NCBI GenBank assembly: GCA_002841115.1
Contig: PHEC01000018.1
Span: forward strand, 1 to 32,267
Length of the DNA stretch: 32,267 bases
From: Alphaproteobacteria bacterium HGW-Alphaproteobacteria-6
Lineage (GTDB): Bacteria; Pseudomonadota; Alphaproteobacteria; Rhodobacterales; Rhodobacteraceae
Reading direction: 5' to 3'
Positions 23,503-32,153 of this stretch are shown one piece after another (positions within the stretch are counted from its first letter, which is position 1; each line of letters begins with the position of its first letter). The position numbers were made by a program, and so were the translations under genes. The notes under the pieces are model-generated. The model had not been told where the DNA came from and made no database searches. It saw only the letters and a program-made list of their open reading frames with translations.

Positions 23503-25245
23503 TCAGTGGCTTTCGCGGGCCACGGCATGGCCGCGGCAGCCCTTCAGGAAATCGAGGTCGGCGCCGGTGTCGGCGCCCTCGACATGGTCGTGGTAAAGCT
23601 GCGCGTAACCGCCGGCGGGCGGTTCCGCCGCCGGGGTCCAGGCTGCCAGCCGGGCGGCAAGCTCTGCCTCGGTTATGTCGAGATGCAGGCGCCGCGCCGC
23701 CACGTCAAGCGCGATAATGTCGCCGTCGCGGACCACCGCCAGCGGGCCGCCGCGCGCCGCCTCGGGGCTGGCGTGCAGGACCACCGTGCCATAGGCGGTG
23801 CCCGACATCCGCGCATCCGAGATCCGCACCATGTCGGTGATGCCCTTCCTGAGCACCTTGGGCGGCAGGCCCATGTTGCCGACCTCGGCCATGCCGGGAT
23901 AGCCGCGCGGCCCGCAATTCTTCAGGACCATCACGCAGGTCTCGTCGATATCGAGGCCCTCGTCCTCGATCCGCGCCTTGTAGTCGTCGATATCCTGAAA
24001 GACCACGGCGCGGCCGCGGTGCTGCATCAGATGCGGGCTGGCGGCGGAGGGTTTCAGGACAGCCCCTCCGGGGGCGAGATTGCCGCGCAGCACGACGATG
24101 CCGCCCGACTGCGTCAGGGCCTTGTCGGCCGGCAGGATGACGTCCTCGTTGTGGTTCTGCACGTCCCTGACCTCGTCCCAGATCGGCCCGCCGCTGACTG
24201 TCAGCGCGTCGCGTTCCAGAAGCCCGGCCTCGCCCAGACGCCGGATCACCACCGGCAGGCCGCCGGCGTAGAAGAACTCCTCCATCAGGTATTTGCCCGA
24301 GGGCATCAGGTTGACGATGGTCGGCACGTCGCGGCCCCACGCGTCCCAGTCGTCGAGCGTCAGGGGCAGGCCGACCCGCCCGGCGATCGCCAGAAGGTGG
24401 ATCACCGCATTGGTCGATCCGCCGATCGCGGCATTGGTGCGGACCGCGTTGCGGAAGGCCGCGCGGGTCAGGATATGCGAGGGGCGCAGGTCGTCCTTGA
24501 CCATCTGCACGATCCGCCGCCCGGTCAGATGCGCCATCACCCGGCGCCGGCTGTCGACCGCCGGGATCGCGGCATTGCCCGACAGCGTCATGCCCAGCGC
24601 CTCGACCATCGAGGCCATGGTGCTGGCGGTGCCCATGGTGTTGCACGATCCGGGGCTGCGCGACATGCTGGCCTCGGCCTCGACGAATTCCGCGGCGGTC
24701 ATCTCGCCGGCCTTCACCGCCTCGGAGAACTTCCACAGATGGGTGCCCGAGCCGACCCTTTCGCCGCGAAAGTAGCCGTTCAGCATCGGCCCGCCGGACA
24801 CCATGATGGTCGGCAGGTCGCAGCTTGCCGCCCCCATCAGGAGGCTGGGCGTGGTCTTGTCGCAGCCGACCAGGCAGACGACGCCGTCCATCTGCTGGCC
24901 GCGGATGGTTTCCTCGACCGCCATCGCGGCGAGGTTGCGAAACATCATCGCGGTCGGGCGGAAGCCGGATTCCGAAACCGAGAAGACCGGCACGTCGACC
25001 GGCAGGCCGCCGGCCTCGTAGACGCCGTGCTTCACCCTTTGCGCCAGATCGTTGAGATGGGCGTTACAGGGGTTGAGTTCGGAGAAGGTGTTGAGGATGC
25101 CGATCACCGGGCGACCATCGAAAAGGTCGGCCGGCAGGCCCTGGTTCTTCATCCAGCTGCGGTGATAGATATTGTCCTTGCTGGTGCCGCCGAACCATTC
25201 CTGCGAGCGCAGACGGCGCGGCCATGCGGCGGGTTTGAACGCCAT
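23503..25245 (-). CDS. IlvD/Edd family sugar-acid dehydratase (L-arabonate dehydratase type)
   Basis: This 580-residue enzyme belongs to the sugar-acid branch of the IlvD/Edd dehydratases, most like L-arabonate dehydratase, which makes 2-keto-3-deoxy-L-arabonate. The N terminus RRLRSQEWFGGTSKDNIYHR is typical of that branch. Cluster cysteines are in ELNPCNAHLN, LVGCDKTTPS and SPGSCNTMGTASTM. Other blocks are GGSTNAVIHLLAIAGR, GGIVVLRGNLAPGGAVLKPS, CGPRGYPGMAEVGNMGLP and DARMSGTAYGTVVLH. AAGGGAAAG precedes the ATG. It lies 56 bases after gguB and one base before the dehydrogenase, in one operon. D-galactonate or D-xylonate activity is also possible. Confidence 0.9.
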   Translation of the reverse strand: MAFKPAAWPRRLRSQEWFGGTSKDNIYHRSWMKNQGLPADLFDGRPVIGILNTFSELNPCNAHLNDLAQRVKHGVYEAGGLPVDVPVFSVSESGFRPTAMMFRNLAAMAVEETIRGQQMDGVVCLVGCDKTTPSLLMGAASCDLPTIMVSGGPMLNGYFRGERVGSGTHLWKFSEAVKAGEMTAAEFVEAEASMSRSPGSCNTMGTASTMASMVEALGMTLSGNAAIPAVDSRRRVMAHLTGRRIVQMVKDDLRPSHILTRAAFRNAVRTNAAIGGSTNAVIHLLAIAGRVGLPLTLDDWDAWGRDVPTIVNLMPSGKYLMEEFFYAGGLPVVIRRLGEAGLLERDALTVSGGPIWDEVRDVQNHNEDVILPADKALTQSGGIVVLRGNLAPGGAVLKPSAASPHLMQHRGRAVVFQDIDDYKARIEDEGLDIDETCVMVLKNCGPRGYPGMAEVGNMGLPPKVLRKGITDMVRISDARMSGTAYGTVVLHASPEAARGGPLAVVRDGDIIALDVAARRLHLDITEAELAARLAAWTPAAEPPAGGYAQLYHDHVEGADTGADLDFLKGCRGHAVARESH

Positions 25246-25301
25246 GGCTGTCTTTCCCTTTTGACGGATCCGGTCGGACCGGGGCGGCGGCTGCCGCGTC
25301 C

Positions 25302-26525
25302 CTAATGCGACTTGGACTTGTTGTAGACGTCGAAGATCACGGCGGCGAGCAGCACCAGCCCCTTGATCACCTGCTGATAGTCGATGCCGATGCCGAGGAT
25401 CGACATGCCGTTGTTCATCACCCCCATGATGAAGGCGCCGACCACGGCGCCGACGATGGTGCCGACCCCGCCCGACATCGAGGCGCCGCCGATGAAGACC
25501 GCCGCGATCACGTCAAGCTCGAACCCGACGCCGGCCTTGGGGGTGGCGGTGTTGAGCCTTGCGGCAAAGATCAGCCCGGCAAGGGCGGCAAGAAAGCCCA
25601 TGTTGGCGAAGGTCAGGAAGGTCAGCCTTTCGGTCTTGATGCCCGACAGTTTCGCCGCCTTCTCGTTGCCGCCGGTCGCATAGATGCGCCGGCCGATGGT
25701 GGTCGAATTGGTGATGAACATGTAGGCGACGATCAGGATGCCCATCGTCACCAGCACGTTGGGCACGCCGCGGAAGGTCGCCAGCAGCCACGAGATGTAG
25801 AGCATCGCCAGCGCGATCACCGCGTTCTTGCCGATGAAGAAGGCGAAGGGCTCGTCGGCCATGCCGTAGGCCGCCGCCCGCGCCCGCGCCCGCGCCGCCG
25901 ACCACAGGATCACCGCGACGATGACCACCCCGGCCAGCATGGTCAGCGCATTGAGCCGCTCCAGGCCCAGCGCCGGGGCGACGAAGGGCAGCGCATCGGG
26001 GACAAAGCCGGTCGACAGCGACTGGAACCCCTTGGAGAAGGGGCCGACCGACTTGCCGTTCAAAAGCCACAGCGTCGCGCCGCGAAAGACCAGCATCCCG
26101 GCCAGGGTGACGATGAACGACGGGATCCGCCAATAGGCGATCCAGTAGCCCTGCGCCGCGCCGATCATCGCGCCGACCGCCAGGGTCAGGATGATCGTCA
26201 AAAGCGGGTGGATGTGGTAATCGACCATCATCACCGCCGCCAGCGCGCCGATGAAGCCGGCGACCGAGCCGACCGACAGGTCGATATGGCCGCAGACGAT
26301 GACCAGCAGCATCCCCAGCGCCATGATGATGATATAGCTGTTCTGCAAGAAGAGGTTGGTCAGGTTGACCGGCTTCATCAGCGTGCCGTCGGTCATGATC
26401 TGGAAGAAGATCATGATCGCCAGCAACGCCAGCAACATGCCATACTGGCGCATGTTGTTCTTCAGATAGGCACCGACGCCGCCGCTGGCGCCCTGCCCGG
26501 TCCCGGTTTGCGGCGTTGCCGACAT
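25302..26525 (-). CDS. gguB: Sugar ABC transporter permease (GguB / XylH-like)
   Basis: This 407-residue protein is an inner-membrane permease of the CUT2 sugar ABC family, like GguB of Agrobacterium. I see about ten hydrophobic segments, including MLLALLAIMIFFQIM, YIIIMALGMLLVIVCG, GSVAGFIGALAAVMMV and LAALAGLIFAARL. The family signature GHIDLSVGSVAGF and GGASMSGGVGTIVGAVVGAF are present. I chose the ATG at 26525, one base after the gguA stop (TGAGATG), with GGGGGAG upstream; a TTG at 26543 would add six residues and overlap gguA. It acts with GguA and ChvE. Confidence 0.94.
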   Translation of the reverse strand: MSATPQTGTGQGASGGVGAYLKNNMRQYGMLLALLAIMIFFQIMTDGTLMKPVNLTNLFLQNSYIIIMALGMLLVIVCGHIDLSVGSVAGFIGALAAVMMVDYHIHPLLTIILTLAVGAMIGAAQGYWIAYWRIPSFIVTLAGMLVFRGATLWLLNGKSVGPFSKGFQSLSTGFVPDALPFVAPALGLERLNALTMLAGVVIVAVILWSAARARARAAAYGMADEPFAFFIGKNAVIALAMLYISWLLATFRGVPNVLVTMGILIVAYMFITNSTTIGRRIYATGGNEKAAKLSGIKTERLTFLTFANMGFLAALAGLIFAARLNTATPKAGVGFELDVIAAVFIGGASMSGGVGTIVGAVVGAFIMGVMNNGMSILGIGIDYQQVIKGLVLLAAVIFDVYNKSKSH

Positions 26526-26526
26526 C

Positions 26527-28074
26527 TCAGACTTCTCCCCCAACTCTCAGCTCACGGCCGTCCGCCGCCATGATCGCCTCCATGATGCGTTCCTGGCTGG
26601 CCTCGTCGCGGGTCAGTTCGCCGACGAAGGCGCCGCGGTTCATCACATAGATGCGGTCGCACATGCCTAGAAGCTCGGGCATCTCCGAACTGATCATGAT
26701 CACGCCCCTGCCCTGATCGGCAAGCTGGTTGATGATCGAATAGATCTCGAACTTGGCGCCGACATCGATGCCGCGCGTCGGCTCGTCGAGGATCAGCACC
26801 TCGGGGTCGGCGAAAAGCCATTTCGCCAGCACCACCTTCTGCTGGTTGCCGCCCGACAGGTTGACCACCTTCTGGAACACGCTCGGGGTGCGGGTGTTCA
26901 GCGCGCTGCGGTAATCCTCGGCCACCTTGCGCTCGCGGTTGGCGTCGATCACGCCGCGGGTCGCCACCGCCCCGAGGTTGGCCAGCGAGGTGTTGCGCAG
27001 GATCGTCTCGTCCAGCACCAGGCCCAGCGCCTTGCGGTCCTCGGTGACATAGGCAAGCCCGGCGGCGATCGCGTCCGAGACGGTGTTCAGCGCCACCGCC
27101 CGGCCCTTCAGCGTCACCTTGCCGCTGATCTTCTGGCCCCAGCTGCGCCCGAACAGGCTCATCGCGAATTCGGTGCGTCCCGCACCCATCAGCCCGGCGA
27201 TGCCGACCACCTCGCCCTTGCGCACCGTCAGGTCGCAGCCGCGGATCACCTGGCGGTCGGCATGCTGGGGGTGATGCACGGTCCAGCCCTCGACCTGCAT
27301 CAGCACCTCGCCGATCTTCGGGGTCCGGTCGGGATAGCGGTGCGCCATGTCGCGGCCGACCATGTCGCGGATGATCCGCGCCTCGGTGATCGCGTCGCGC
27401 TCGATATCGGACACGGTGGCGCCGTCGCGCAGCACCGTCAGCCGGTCGGCAACGCGGGCGATCTCGTTCAGCTTGTGGCTGATCAGGATCGAGGTGATGC
27501 CCTGGGCGCGAAATTCCATCAGCAGGTCCAGCAGCTTCTGGCTGTCGTTTTCCTGCAAGGCGGCGGTCGGCTCGTCGAGGATCAGAAGCTTGACCCGCTT
27601 CGACAATGCCTTGGCGATCTCGACCAGTTGCTGCTTGCCGACGCCGAGGCTGTCGATCAGGGTCTGCGGGCTTTCCTTCAGTCCGACCTTGGCCAGCAAT
27701 GCCTCGGTCCGCTTGTAGGTCTCGGGCCAGTCGATCACGCCCCGGCGGGTGATCTCGTTGCCGAGGTAGATGTTCTCGGCGATCGACAGCAAGGGCACCA
27801 GCGCCAGTTCCTGGTGGATGATGATGATGCCTTCGGCCTCGCTGTCGTGGATGCCGGAAAAGCGCGCGGGCCGGCCCTCGTAGAGGATCTCGCCCTCGTA
27901 GCTGCCATGCGGGTAGACCCCCGACAGCACCTTCATCAGCGTCGACTTGCCGGCGCCGTTCTCGCCGACCAGCGCATGGATCTCGCCGGCCATCACCGTC
28001 AGGTTCACGTTGTCAAGCGCCCTGACCCCGGGAAAGGTCTTGGTGATGCCCTGCATCTGAAGGATCGGGACCAT
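26527..28074 (-). CDS. gguA: Sugar ABC transporter ATP-binding protein (GguA-like, two ATPase domains)
   Basis: This 515-residue protein has two fused ABC ATPase domains, as in all CUT2 sugar transporters (RbsA, MglA, GguA). The first has Walker [12 protein letters not shown], a [15 protein letters not shown] signature and [11 protein letters not shown]. The second has a degenerate Walker A (GLMGAGRTE), a full signature [15 protein letters not shown] and [15 protein letters not shown]. That asymmetry is normal for the class. It powers import with GguB. The ATG at 28074 has a poor binding site; translation may depend on read-through from chvE past the intervening hairpins. Confidence 0.95.
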   Translation of the reverse strand: MVPILQMQGITKTFPGVRALDNVNLTVMAGEIHALVGENGAGKSTLMKVLSGVYPHGSYEGEILYEGRPARFSGIHDSEAEGIIIIHQELALVPLLSIAENIYLGNEITRRGVIDWPETYKRTEALLAKVGLKESPQTLIDSLGVGKQQLVEIAKALSKRVKLLILDEPTAALQENDSQKLLDLLMEFRAQGITSILISHKLNEIARVADRLTVLRDGATVSDIERDAITEARIIRDMVGRDMAHRYPDRTPKIGEVLMQVEGWTVHHPQHADRQVIRGCDLTVRKGEVVGIAGLMGAGRTEFAMSLFGRSWGQKISGKVTLKGRAVALNTVSDAIAAGLAYVTEDRKALGLVLDETILRNTSLANLGAVATRGVIDANRERKVAEDYRSALNTRTPSVFQKVVNLSGGNQQKVVLAKWLFADPEVLILDEPTRGIDVGAKFEIYSIINQLADQGRGVIMISSEMPELLGMCDRIYVMNRGAFVGELTRDEASQERIMEAIMAADGRELRVGGEV

Positions 28075-28117
28075 GGGGCGCGTCCGTCTTGCCAGCGGTG
28101 GGACGAAAGGTGGCGAC

Positions 28118-28168
28118 GGACCCCGCCGCCGGTGCGGGCGGCGGGGTCCGGTCCGGCGCGGCGCCGGA
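28118..28168 (-). promoter_or_regulatory. Tandem RNA hairpins between chvE and gguA
   Basis: The larger hairpin has a perfect 13-bp stem, 28118-28130 with 28137-28149 (GGACCCCGCCGCC and its complement), around a 6-base loop. The smaller, 28152-28158 with 28162-28168 (TCCGGCG/CGCCGGA, 3-base loop), lies directly after the chvE stop. There is no T run. Hairpins in this position often protect the binding-protein mRNA and weaken downstream expression. Confidence 0.7.
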
Positions 28169-29236
28169 TCAGTTCAGGTCTTCGGCCTTGTGATAGCCCG
28201 AGTCGATCACGATCGCCTGGTAGTTCGAGGCATCGACCGAGACCGGCTCCAGCAGGTAGGACGGCACCACCTTGACGCCATTGTCATAGGTCTTGGTGTC
28301 GTTGATCTCGGGCGTGCCGCCGGCCAGAAGCGCGTCGACCATGCCGACCGTCACCCGCGCCAGTTCGCGGGTATCCTTGAAGACGGTCGAATACTGCTCG
28401 CCGGCGATGATCGACTTGATCGACTGCAACTCGGCGTCCTGGCCCGAGACGATCGGCATCGGCAGGTCGCCCGAGCCATAGCCGACACCCTTCAGCGACG
28501 ACAGGATGCCGATCGACAGCCCGTCATAGGGGCTGAGCGCGCCCTGCAGGGTCTTGTCGGTGTAGTTGGCCGACAGAAGATTATCCATCCGCGCCTGTGC
28601 CACAGCGCCGTCCCAGCGCAGCGTGCCGACCTGGTCCATGCCCATCTGGCCCGAGACGATGGCGATGTCGCCGGCGTCGATCATCGGTTGCAGCACGCTC
28701 ATCGCGCCGTCGTAGAAGAAGAAGGCGTTGTTGTCGTCGGGCGAGCCGCCGAAAAGTTCCACATTCCACGGCTTCACGTCGGGAAAGCGCGCCTTCATCC
28801 CCGCCACCAGGCTGGACGCCTGCTGCACGCCCACCTTGAAGTTGTCGAAGGTGGCGTAATAGTCGACATTGCCACTGTCGCGGATCAGCCGGTCATAGGC
28901 GATCACCTTGATATCCGAGGCGGCGGCGTTTTCCAGCGCGTTCGACAGCGTGGTGCCGTCGATCGCGGCGATGACCAGAACATCGACACCCTTGGTGATC
29001 ATGTTCTCGATCTGGGCAAGCTGGTTCGGGATGTCATCCTCGGCATATTGCAGATCGGCGGCATAACCGGCCTCGGTAAAGAGCTTGACCATTGAATCGC
29101 CATCGGAAATCCAGCGCGCCGAGGATTTCGTCGGCATGGCGATGCCGACCGTGCCCTTGTCCTGCGCCGCTGCCGGGGCGGCCAGCGCCGCCGCGCCGAT
29201 GGCCAGGGTCGCCAGAACTGACGTGAGTTTCTTCAT
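28169..29236 (-). CDS. chvE: ChvE-like periplasmic sugar-binding protein
   Basis: This 355-residue protein closely matches ChvE of Agrobacterium, which binds arabinose, galactose, glucose and related sugars for the GguAB transporter. A signal peptide ([21 protein letters not shown]) is cleaved near residue 25. The mature protein reads [20 protein letters not shown], then [99 protein letters not shown] and [26 protein letters not shown] precedes the ATG. In Agrobacterium, ChvE also signals to VirA; no such partner is seen here. It is the first gene of the sugar operon and divergent from a LysR gene. Confidence 0.95.
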   Translation of the reverse strand: MKKLTSVLATLAIGAAALAAPAAAQDKGTVGIAMPTKSSARWISDGDSMVKLFTEAGYAADLQYAEDDIPNQLAQIENMITKGVDVLVIAAIDGTTLSNALENAAASDIKVIAYDRLIRDSGNVDYYATFDNFKVGVQQASSLVAGMKARFPDVKPWNVELFGGSPDDNNAFFFYDGAMSVLQPMIDAGDIAIVSGQMGMDQVGTLRWDGAVAQARMDNLLSANYTDKTLQGALSPYDGLSIGILSSLKGVGYGSGDLPMPIVSGQDAELQSIKSIIAGEQYSTVFKDTRELARVTVGMVDALLAGGTPEINDTKTYDNGVKVVPSYLLEPVSVDASNYQAIVIDSGYHKAEDLN

Positions 29237-29329
29237 CGTGATCCTCCCTGCCGCCGGTGCTGCGCGCGGTGCTGCGCGCCCGCCTGCCGGGGCTTGTTTT
29301 CTGTCGCGGGCCGCATCGGGCCGCTGACT

Positions 29330-29359
29330 ACACTAGACATGTCACGTCATACCGCGCAA
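29330..29359 (-). promoter_or_regulatory. Possible chvE operon promoter
   Basis: On the minus strand TTGCGC and TAGTGT are separated by 18 bases. Transcription would start near 29323, leaving a leader of about 86 bases. The flanking AT-richer stretch (29345-29400) holds candidate LysR sites. Confidence 0.35.
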
Positions 29360-29396
29360 ATTACAAATGACGCATCAGCTATTGCATTCACGGTAT
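29349..29396. promoter_or_regulatory. Candidate LysR operator region in the divergent spacer
   Basis: ATACCG at 29349-29354 and CGGTAT at 29391-29396 form a perfect 6-bp inverted repeat 36 bases apart; the right arm overlaps the LysR ATG. Between them, ATGACGCAT...TATTGCAT gives an ATG-N15-CAT dyad of the general LysR-box type. The position upstream of the possible chvE promoter fits activation and autoregulation. Confidence 0.4.
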
Positions 29397-30339
29397 GTCC
29401 ATGCCGAAACCGGTCGCCGCCCGGCTGTCCCTCAAACACCTGCGCCTGATCGCCGCCATCGCCGAGCACCGCCAGCTTTCGGTCGCCGCCTCGGTGCTGT
29501 CGATCACCCAGCCCGCCGCCTCGCGCAGCCTTGCCGAGGTCGAGGCGATGGTCGGCGCGGCGCTGTTCGAGCGTCACCCGCGCGGGATGCGCGCGACGCT
29601 GCCCGGCGAGGGGCTGGCGCGGCGGGCGCGGCTGATCCTCGACGAGGTCGGACGCGCCGCCGAAGAGGTCGGCCAGTTGCGTCAGGGTCGCGGTGGCGTG
29701 GTCCGGATCGGCACCGTCACCGGCGCCGCGGTCGGCTATGTCGTGCCGGCGATCCGCCAGCTGATGGCGACCGCGCCGGGGGTCGAGATCCATGTCGAGG
29801 TCGCGACCAGCGACGAACTGGCCGCCGGTCTGTCGGCGATGCGGCTCGACATCATGCTTGGGCGGATCCCGGCGGCGGCGCGGCCGGGCGATTTCGCGGT
29901 GCAGCGCGCCGGCGGTGAAAGGGTGCGGCTGATCGCCGGGGCCGGCCACCGGCTGGCCGGGCAGGCGCGCGTCGCTCTGGCCGATCTGGCCGGTGACGCC
30001 TGGATCATGCAGGGGCCGGGCGCGCCGATCCGCCGCGCGGTCGAGGACGGCTTTCTCGATCAGGGGCTGGCGCCGCCGGCCCGGGTGATCAACAGCGCCT
30101 CGTTGCTGGTGACGCTGGCGATGCTGCGCGAGGACGACGTGGTGACCCCGGTCAGCCAGGAGGTCGCCGGCCTTCTGACCGGCGCGCAGGGCAATCTGGT
30201 CATCCTGCCCTTCGGCCCCGAGATCACGGTTGCGCCCTATTCGCTGGTCACGCTGCGCAACCGGTCGCTGTCGCCGGCCGCGGCGCGTTGCCACGCGCTT
30301 TTGTCGCAGGCGCTGCGCGAGGGGCCTGCCAGAAGCTGA
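29395..30339 (+). CDS. gbpR: LysR-family regulator, GbpR-like, divergent from chvE
   Basis: This 314-residue LysR-type protein has an N-terminal helix-turn-helix (LSLKHLRLIAAIAEHRQLSV, AASVLSITQPAASRSLAEVE, LFERHPRGMRATLPGEGL) and a substrate-binding domain starting near VRIGTVTGAAVGYVVPAIRQ. Its divergent position next to chvE matches GbpR in Agrobacterium, which controls chvE in response to galactose and arabinose, so the symbol rests mainly on context. ATG codons at 29395 and 29401 are both possible; neither has a clear binding site. It ends 18 bases from the convergent adenine deaminase. Confidence 0.88.
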   Translation: MSMPKPVAARLSLKHLRLIAAIAEHRQLSVAASVLSITQPAASRSLAEVEAMVGAALFERHPRGMRATLPGEGLARRARLILDEVGRAAEEVGQLRQGRGGVVRIGTVTGAAVGYVVPAIRQLMATAPGVEIHVEVATSDELAAGLSAMRLDIMLGRIPAAARPGDFAVQRAGGERVRLIAGAGHRLAGQARVALADLAGDAWIMQGPGAPIRRAVEDGFLDQGLAPPARVINSASLLVTLAMLREDDVVTPVSQEVAGLLTGAQGNLVILPFGPEITVAPYSLVTLRNRSLSPAAARCHALLSQALREGPARS

Positions 30340-30357
30340 TCCCGCCGGCCGCCGATC

Positions 30358-32058
30358 TCAGCCGATGATCTCGAAACGGTCGACATCGACCATGCCACGG
30401 TCGGTGATCTTCAGGTGCGGAATGACCGGCAGCGCCAGGAAGGCCAGTTGCAGGAACGGCTCTTCCAGCGTCACGCCAAGCGCGCGCGCCGCGGCGCGCA
30501 GCGCCACCAGACGTTCCTGCACCGTCTCGAAGGGATCAAGGCTCATCAACCCGGCGACCGGCAGCGCCAGTTCCGCCAGAACCTTGCCGCCGGCGGCGAC
30601 GACGAAACCGCCCTCGATCTCGCCCAGCCGGTTGGCGGCCAGCGCGATGTCGCCGTAGTCGGCGCCGACCGCGACGATGTTGTGATGGTCATGGCAGACC
30701 GTCGCGGCGATCGCCCCGCGCTGCAGCCCGAAGCCGCGCACGAAGCCGGTGGCGATGTTGCCGTTCCTGCCGTGGCGTTCGACCACCGCGATGCGGATCA
30801 GGTCGCGCGCCGGATCGGGGCGCTTGTCGCCGTCTTCGGGGGCGATCACCTCGCTCAGGTGCTCGGTGATGATCTTGCCGGGCAGGATGCCGATCACCGG
30901 GGTCTCGGCGCGGTTGCCGCCGCAGCGGAAATCCCCCGCCCGCACCATGCGCGCCCGGACCGAGCGGCGGCCGACAGGCTCGGTCGTGCCGCGCGCGGCG
31001 AAGGCCTCGGCGTCGGCAAAGACGCCGCCGGCCAGCACCATCTGCGCCCGGCAGCTTTCCAGACTGTCGAGCACCACGATATCGGCGCGCTTGCCCGGTG
31101 CGATCAGCCCGCGATCCTTCAGCCCGAAGGCCTCGGCCGCCGACAGGCTGGCGGCGCGGTAAACCGCGAGCGGCGGCGCGCCGAGGCCGATCGCGGTGCG
31201 GATCATGTGGTCGATATGGCCATGTTCGGCGATGTCGAGCGGGTTGCGGTCATCGGTGCAGAACGCGATGTAGGGTGACAGGCGCTCGGTGATCAGCGGC
31301 GCCAGCGCGTGCAGATCCTTGCTGACCGAGCCTTCGCGGATCAGCACCCGCATCCCCTTGGCCAGCTTTTCGCGCGCCTCGGCCGCGGTCGTCGCCTCGT
31401 GCTCGGTGCGGATCCCGGCGGCGATGTAGCCGTTGAGGTCGCGCCCCGCGAGAAGCGGCGCATGGCCGTCGATGTGGCGGCAGCGAAACGCCTCGAGCTT
31501 GGCCAGCGCGCCCGGATCGCCGGCCAGGACGCCGGGGAAATTCATGAACTCGGCCAGGCCGATGACCCGGGGGTGATCCATCAGGGGCGCCAGATCGGCC
31601 GCCTCCAGCCGCGCGCCGGCGGTCTCCATATGGGTCGAGGGCACGCAGGACGACAGTTGCACCCGGATGTCCATCACCGTCTTGCCGGCGGCGTCGAGGA
31701 AATAGCCGATCCCCTCCAGCCCGCAGACATTGGCGATCTCGTGCGGGTCGCAGATCGCGGTGGTGATGCCGCGCGGGGTGACGCAGCGGTCGAATTCGTA
31801 AGGCGTGACCAGACTGGATTCGATGTGCAGATGGGTGTCGATGAATCCCGGCACCAGGATGCGGCCGGCGCAGTCGATCTCGCGCACACCGGCATAGTCG
31901 GCATGGGTGCCGACGATGGTATCGCCGCAGATCGCGACATCCATCACCGCCAGGTCGCCGGTGACGAGGTCAAGCACCCGCCCGCCCTTCAGCACCAGAT
32001 CGGCCGGCACGGCACCGCGCCCCTGAGAGATGATGTCGGCAAGATCGGGTCGGGTCAT
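30358..32058 (-). CDS. ade: Adenine deaminase
   Basis: This 566-residue amidohydrolase-superfamily enzyme converts adenine to hypoxanthine and ammonia in purine salvage. Metal-site and family motifs are [87 protein letters not shown] and, near the end, [18 protein letters not shown]. The length matches the bacterial Ade family and all expected histidines are present. AGGAG precedes the ATG at 32058. It follows the ROK-family gene on the same strand after 95 bases and converges on the LysR gene. The link with the sugar genes is only proximity. Confidence 0.95.
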   Translation of the reverse strand: MTRPDLADIISQGRGAVPADLVLKGGRVLDLVTGDLAVMDVAICGDTIVGTHADYAGVREIDCAGRILVPGFIDTHLHIESSLVTPYEFDRCVTPRGITTAICDPHEIANVCGLEGIGYFLDAAGKTVMDIRVQLSSCVPSTHMETAGARLEAADLAPLMDHPRVIGLAEFMNFPGVLAGDPGALAKLEAFRCRHIDGHAPLLAGRDLNGYIAAGIRTEHEATTAAEAREKLAKGMRVLIREGSVSKDLHALAPLITERLSPYIAFCTDDRNPLDIAEHGHIDHMIRTAIGLGAPPLAVYRAASLSAAEAFGLKDRGLIAPGKRADIVVLDSLESCRAQMVLAGGVFADAEAFAARGTTEPVGRRSVRARMVRAGDFRCGGNRAETPVIGILPGKIITEHLSEVIAPEDGDKRPDPARDLIRIAVVERHGRNGNIATGFVRGFGLQRGAIAATVCHDHHNIVAVGADYGDIALAANRLGEIEGGFVVAAGGKVLAELALPVAGLMSLDPFETVQERLVALRAAARALGVTLEEPFLQLAFLALPVIPHLKITDRGMVDVDRFEIIG

Positions 32059-32153
32059 CGGGCGGCTCCTGTCCGGGGGGTGGCGCGGCGCTTTGACGCC
32101 ACAAGACCCCAGCGGCGCGGCGCTGTCCAGAGCACCGGCCGGGACGGGATGCC

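Noticed and set aside
20677-25245. Two IlvD/Edd-type dehydratases close together, as a possible tandem duplication
   Set aside because: They differ in N terminus, cluster-region residues and motifs, fitting separate IlvD and sugar-acid branches and not a recent copy.
22693-25305. An 870-residue plus-strand open frame opposite the sugar dehydrogenase and dehydratase
   Set aside because: It has the same antisense GC artefact character, and the minus-strand genes have clear motifs, binding sites and coupled starts.
25305-26573. A 422-residue plus-strand frame opposite gguB, rich in His, Asp and Arg
   Set aside because: It looks like a histidine-rich metal-binding protein at first, but the composition follows from reading a hydrophobic permease gene on the wrong strand.
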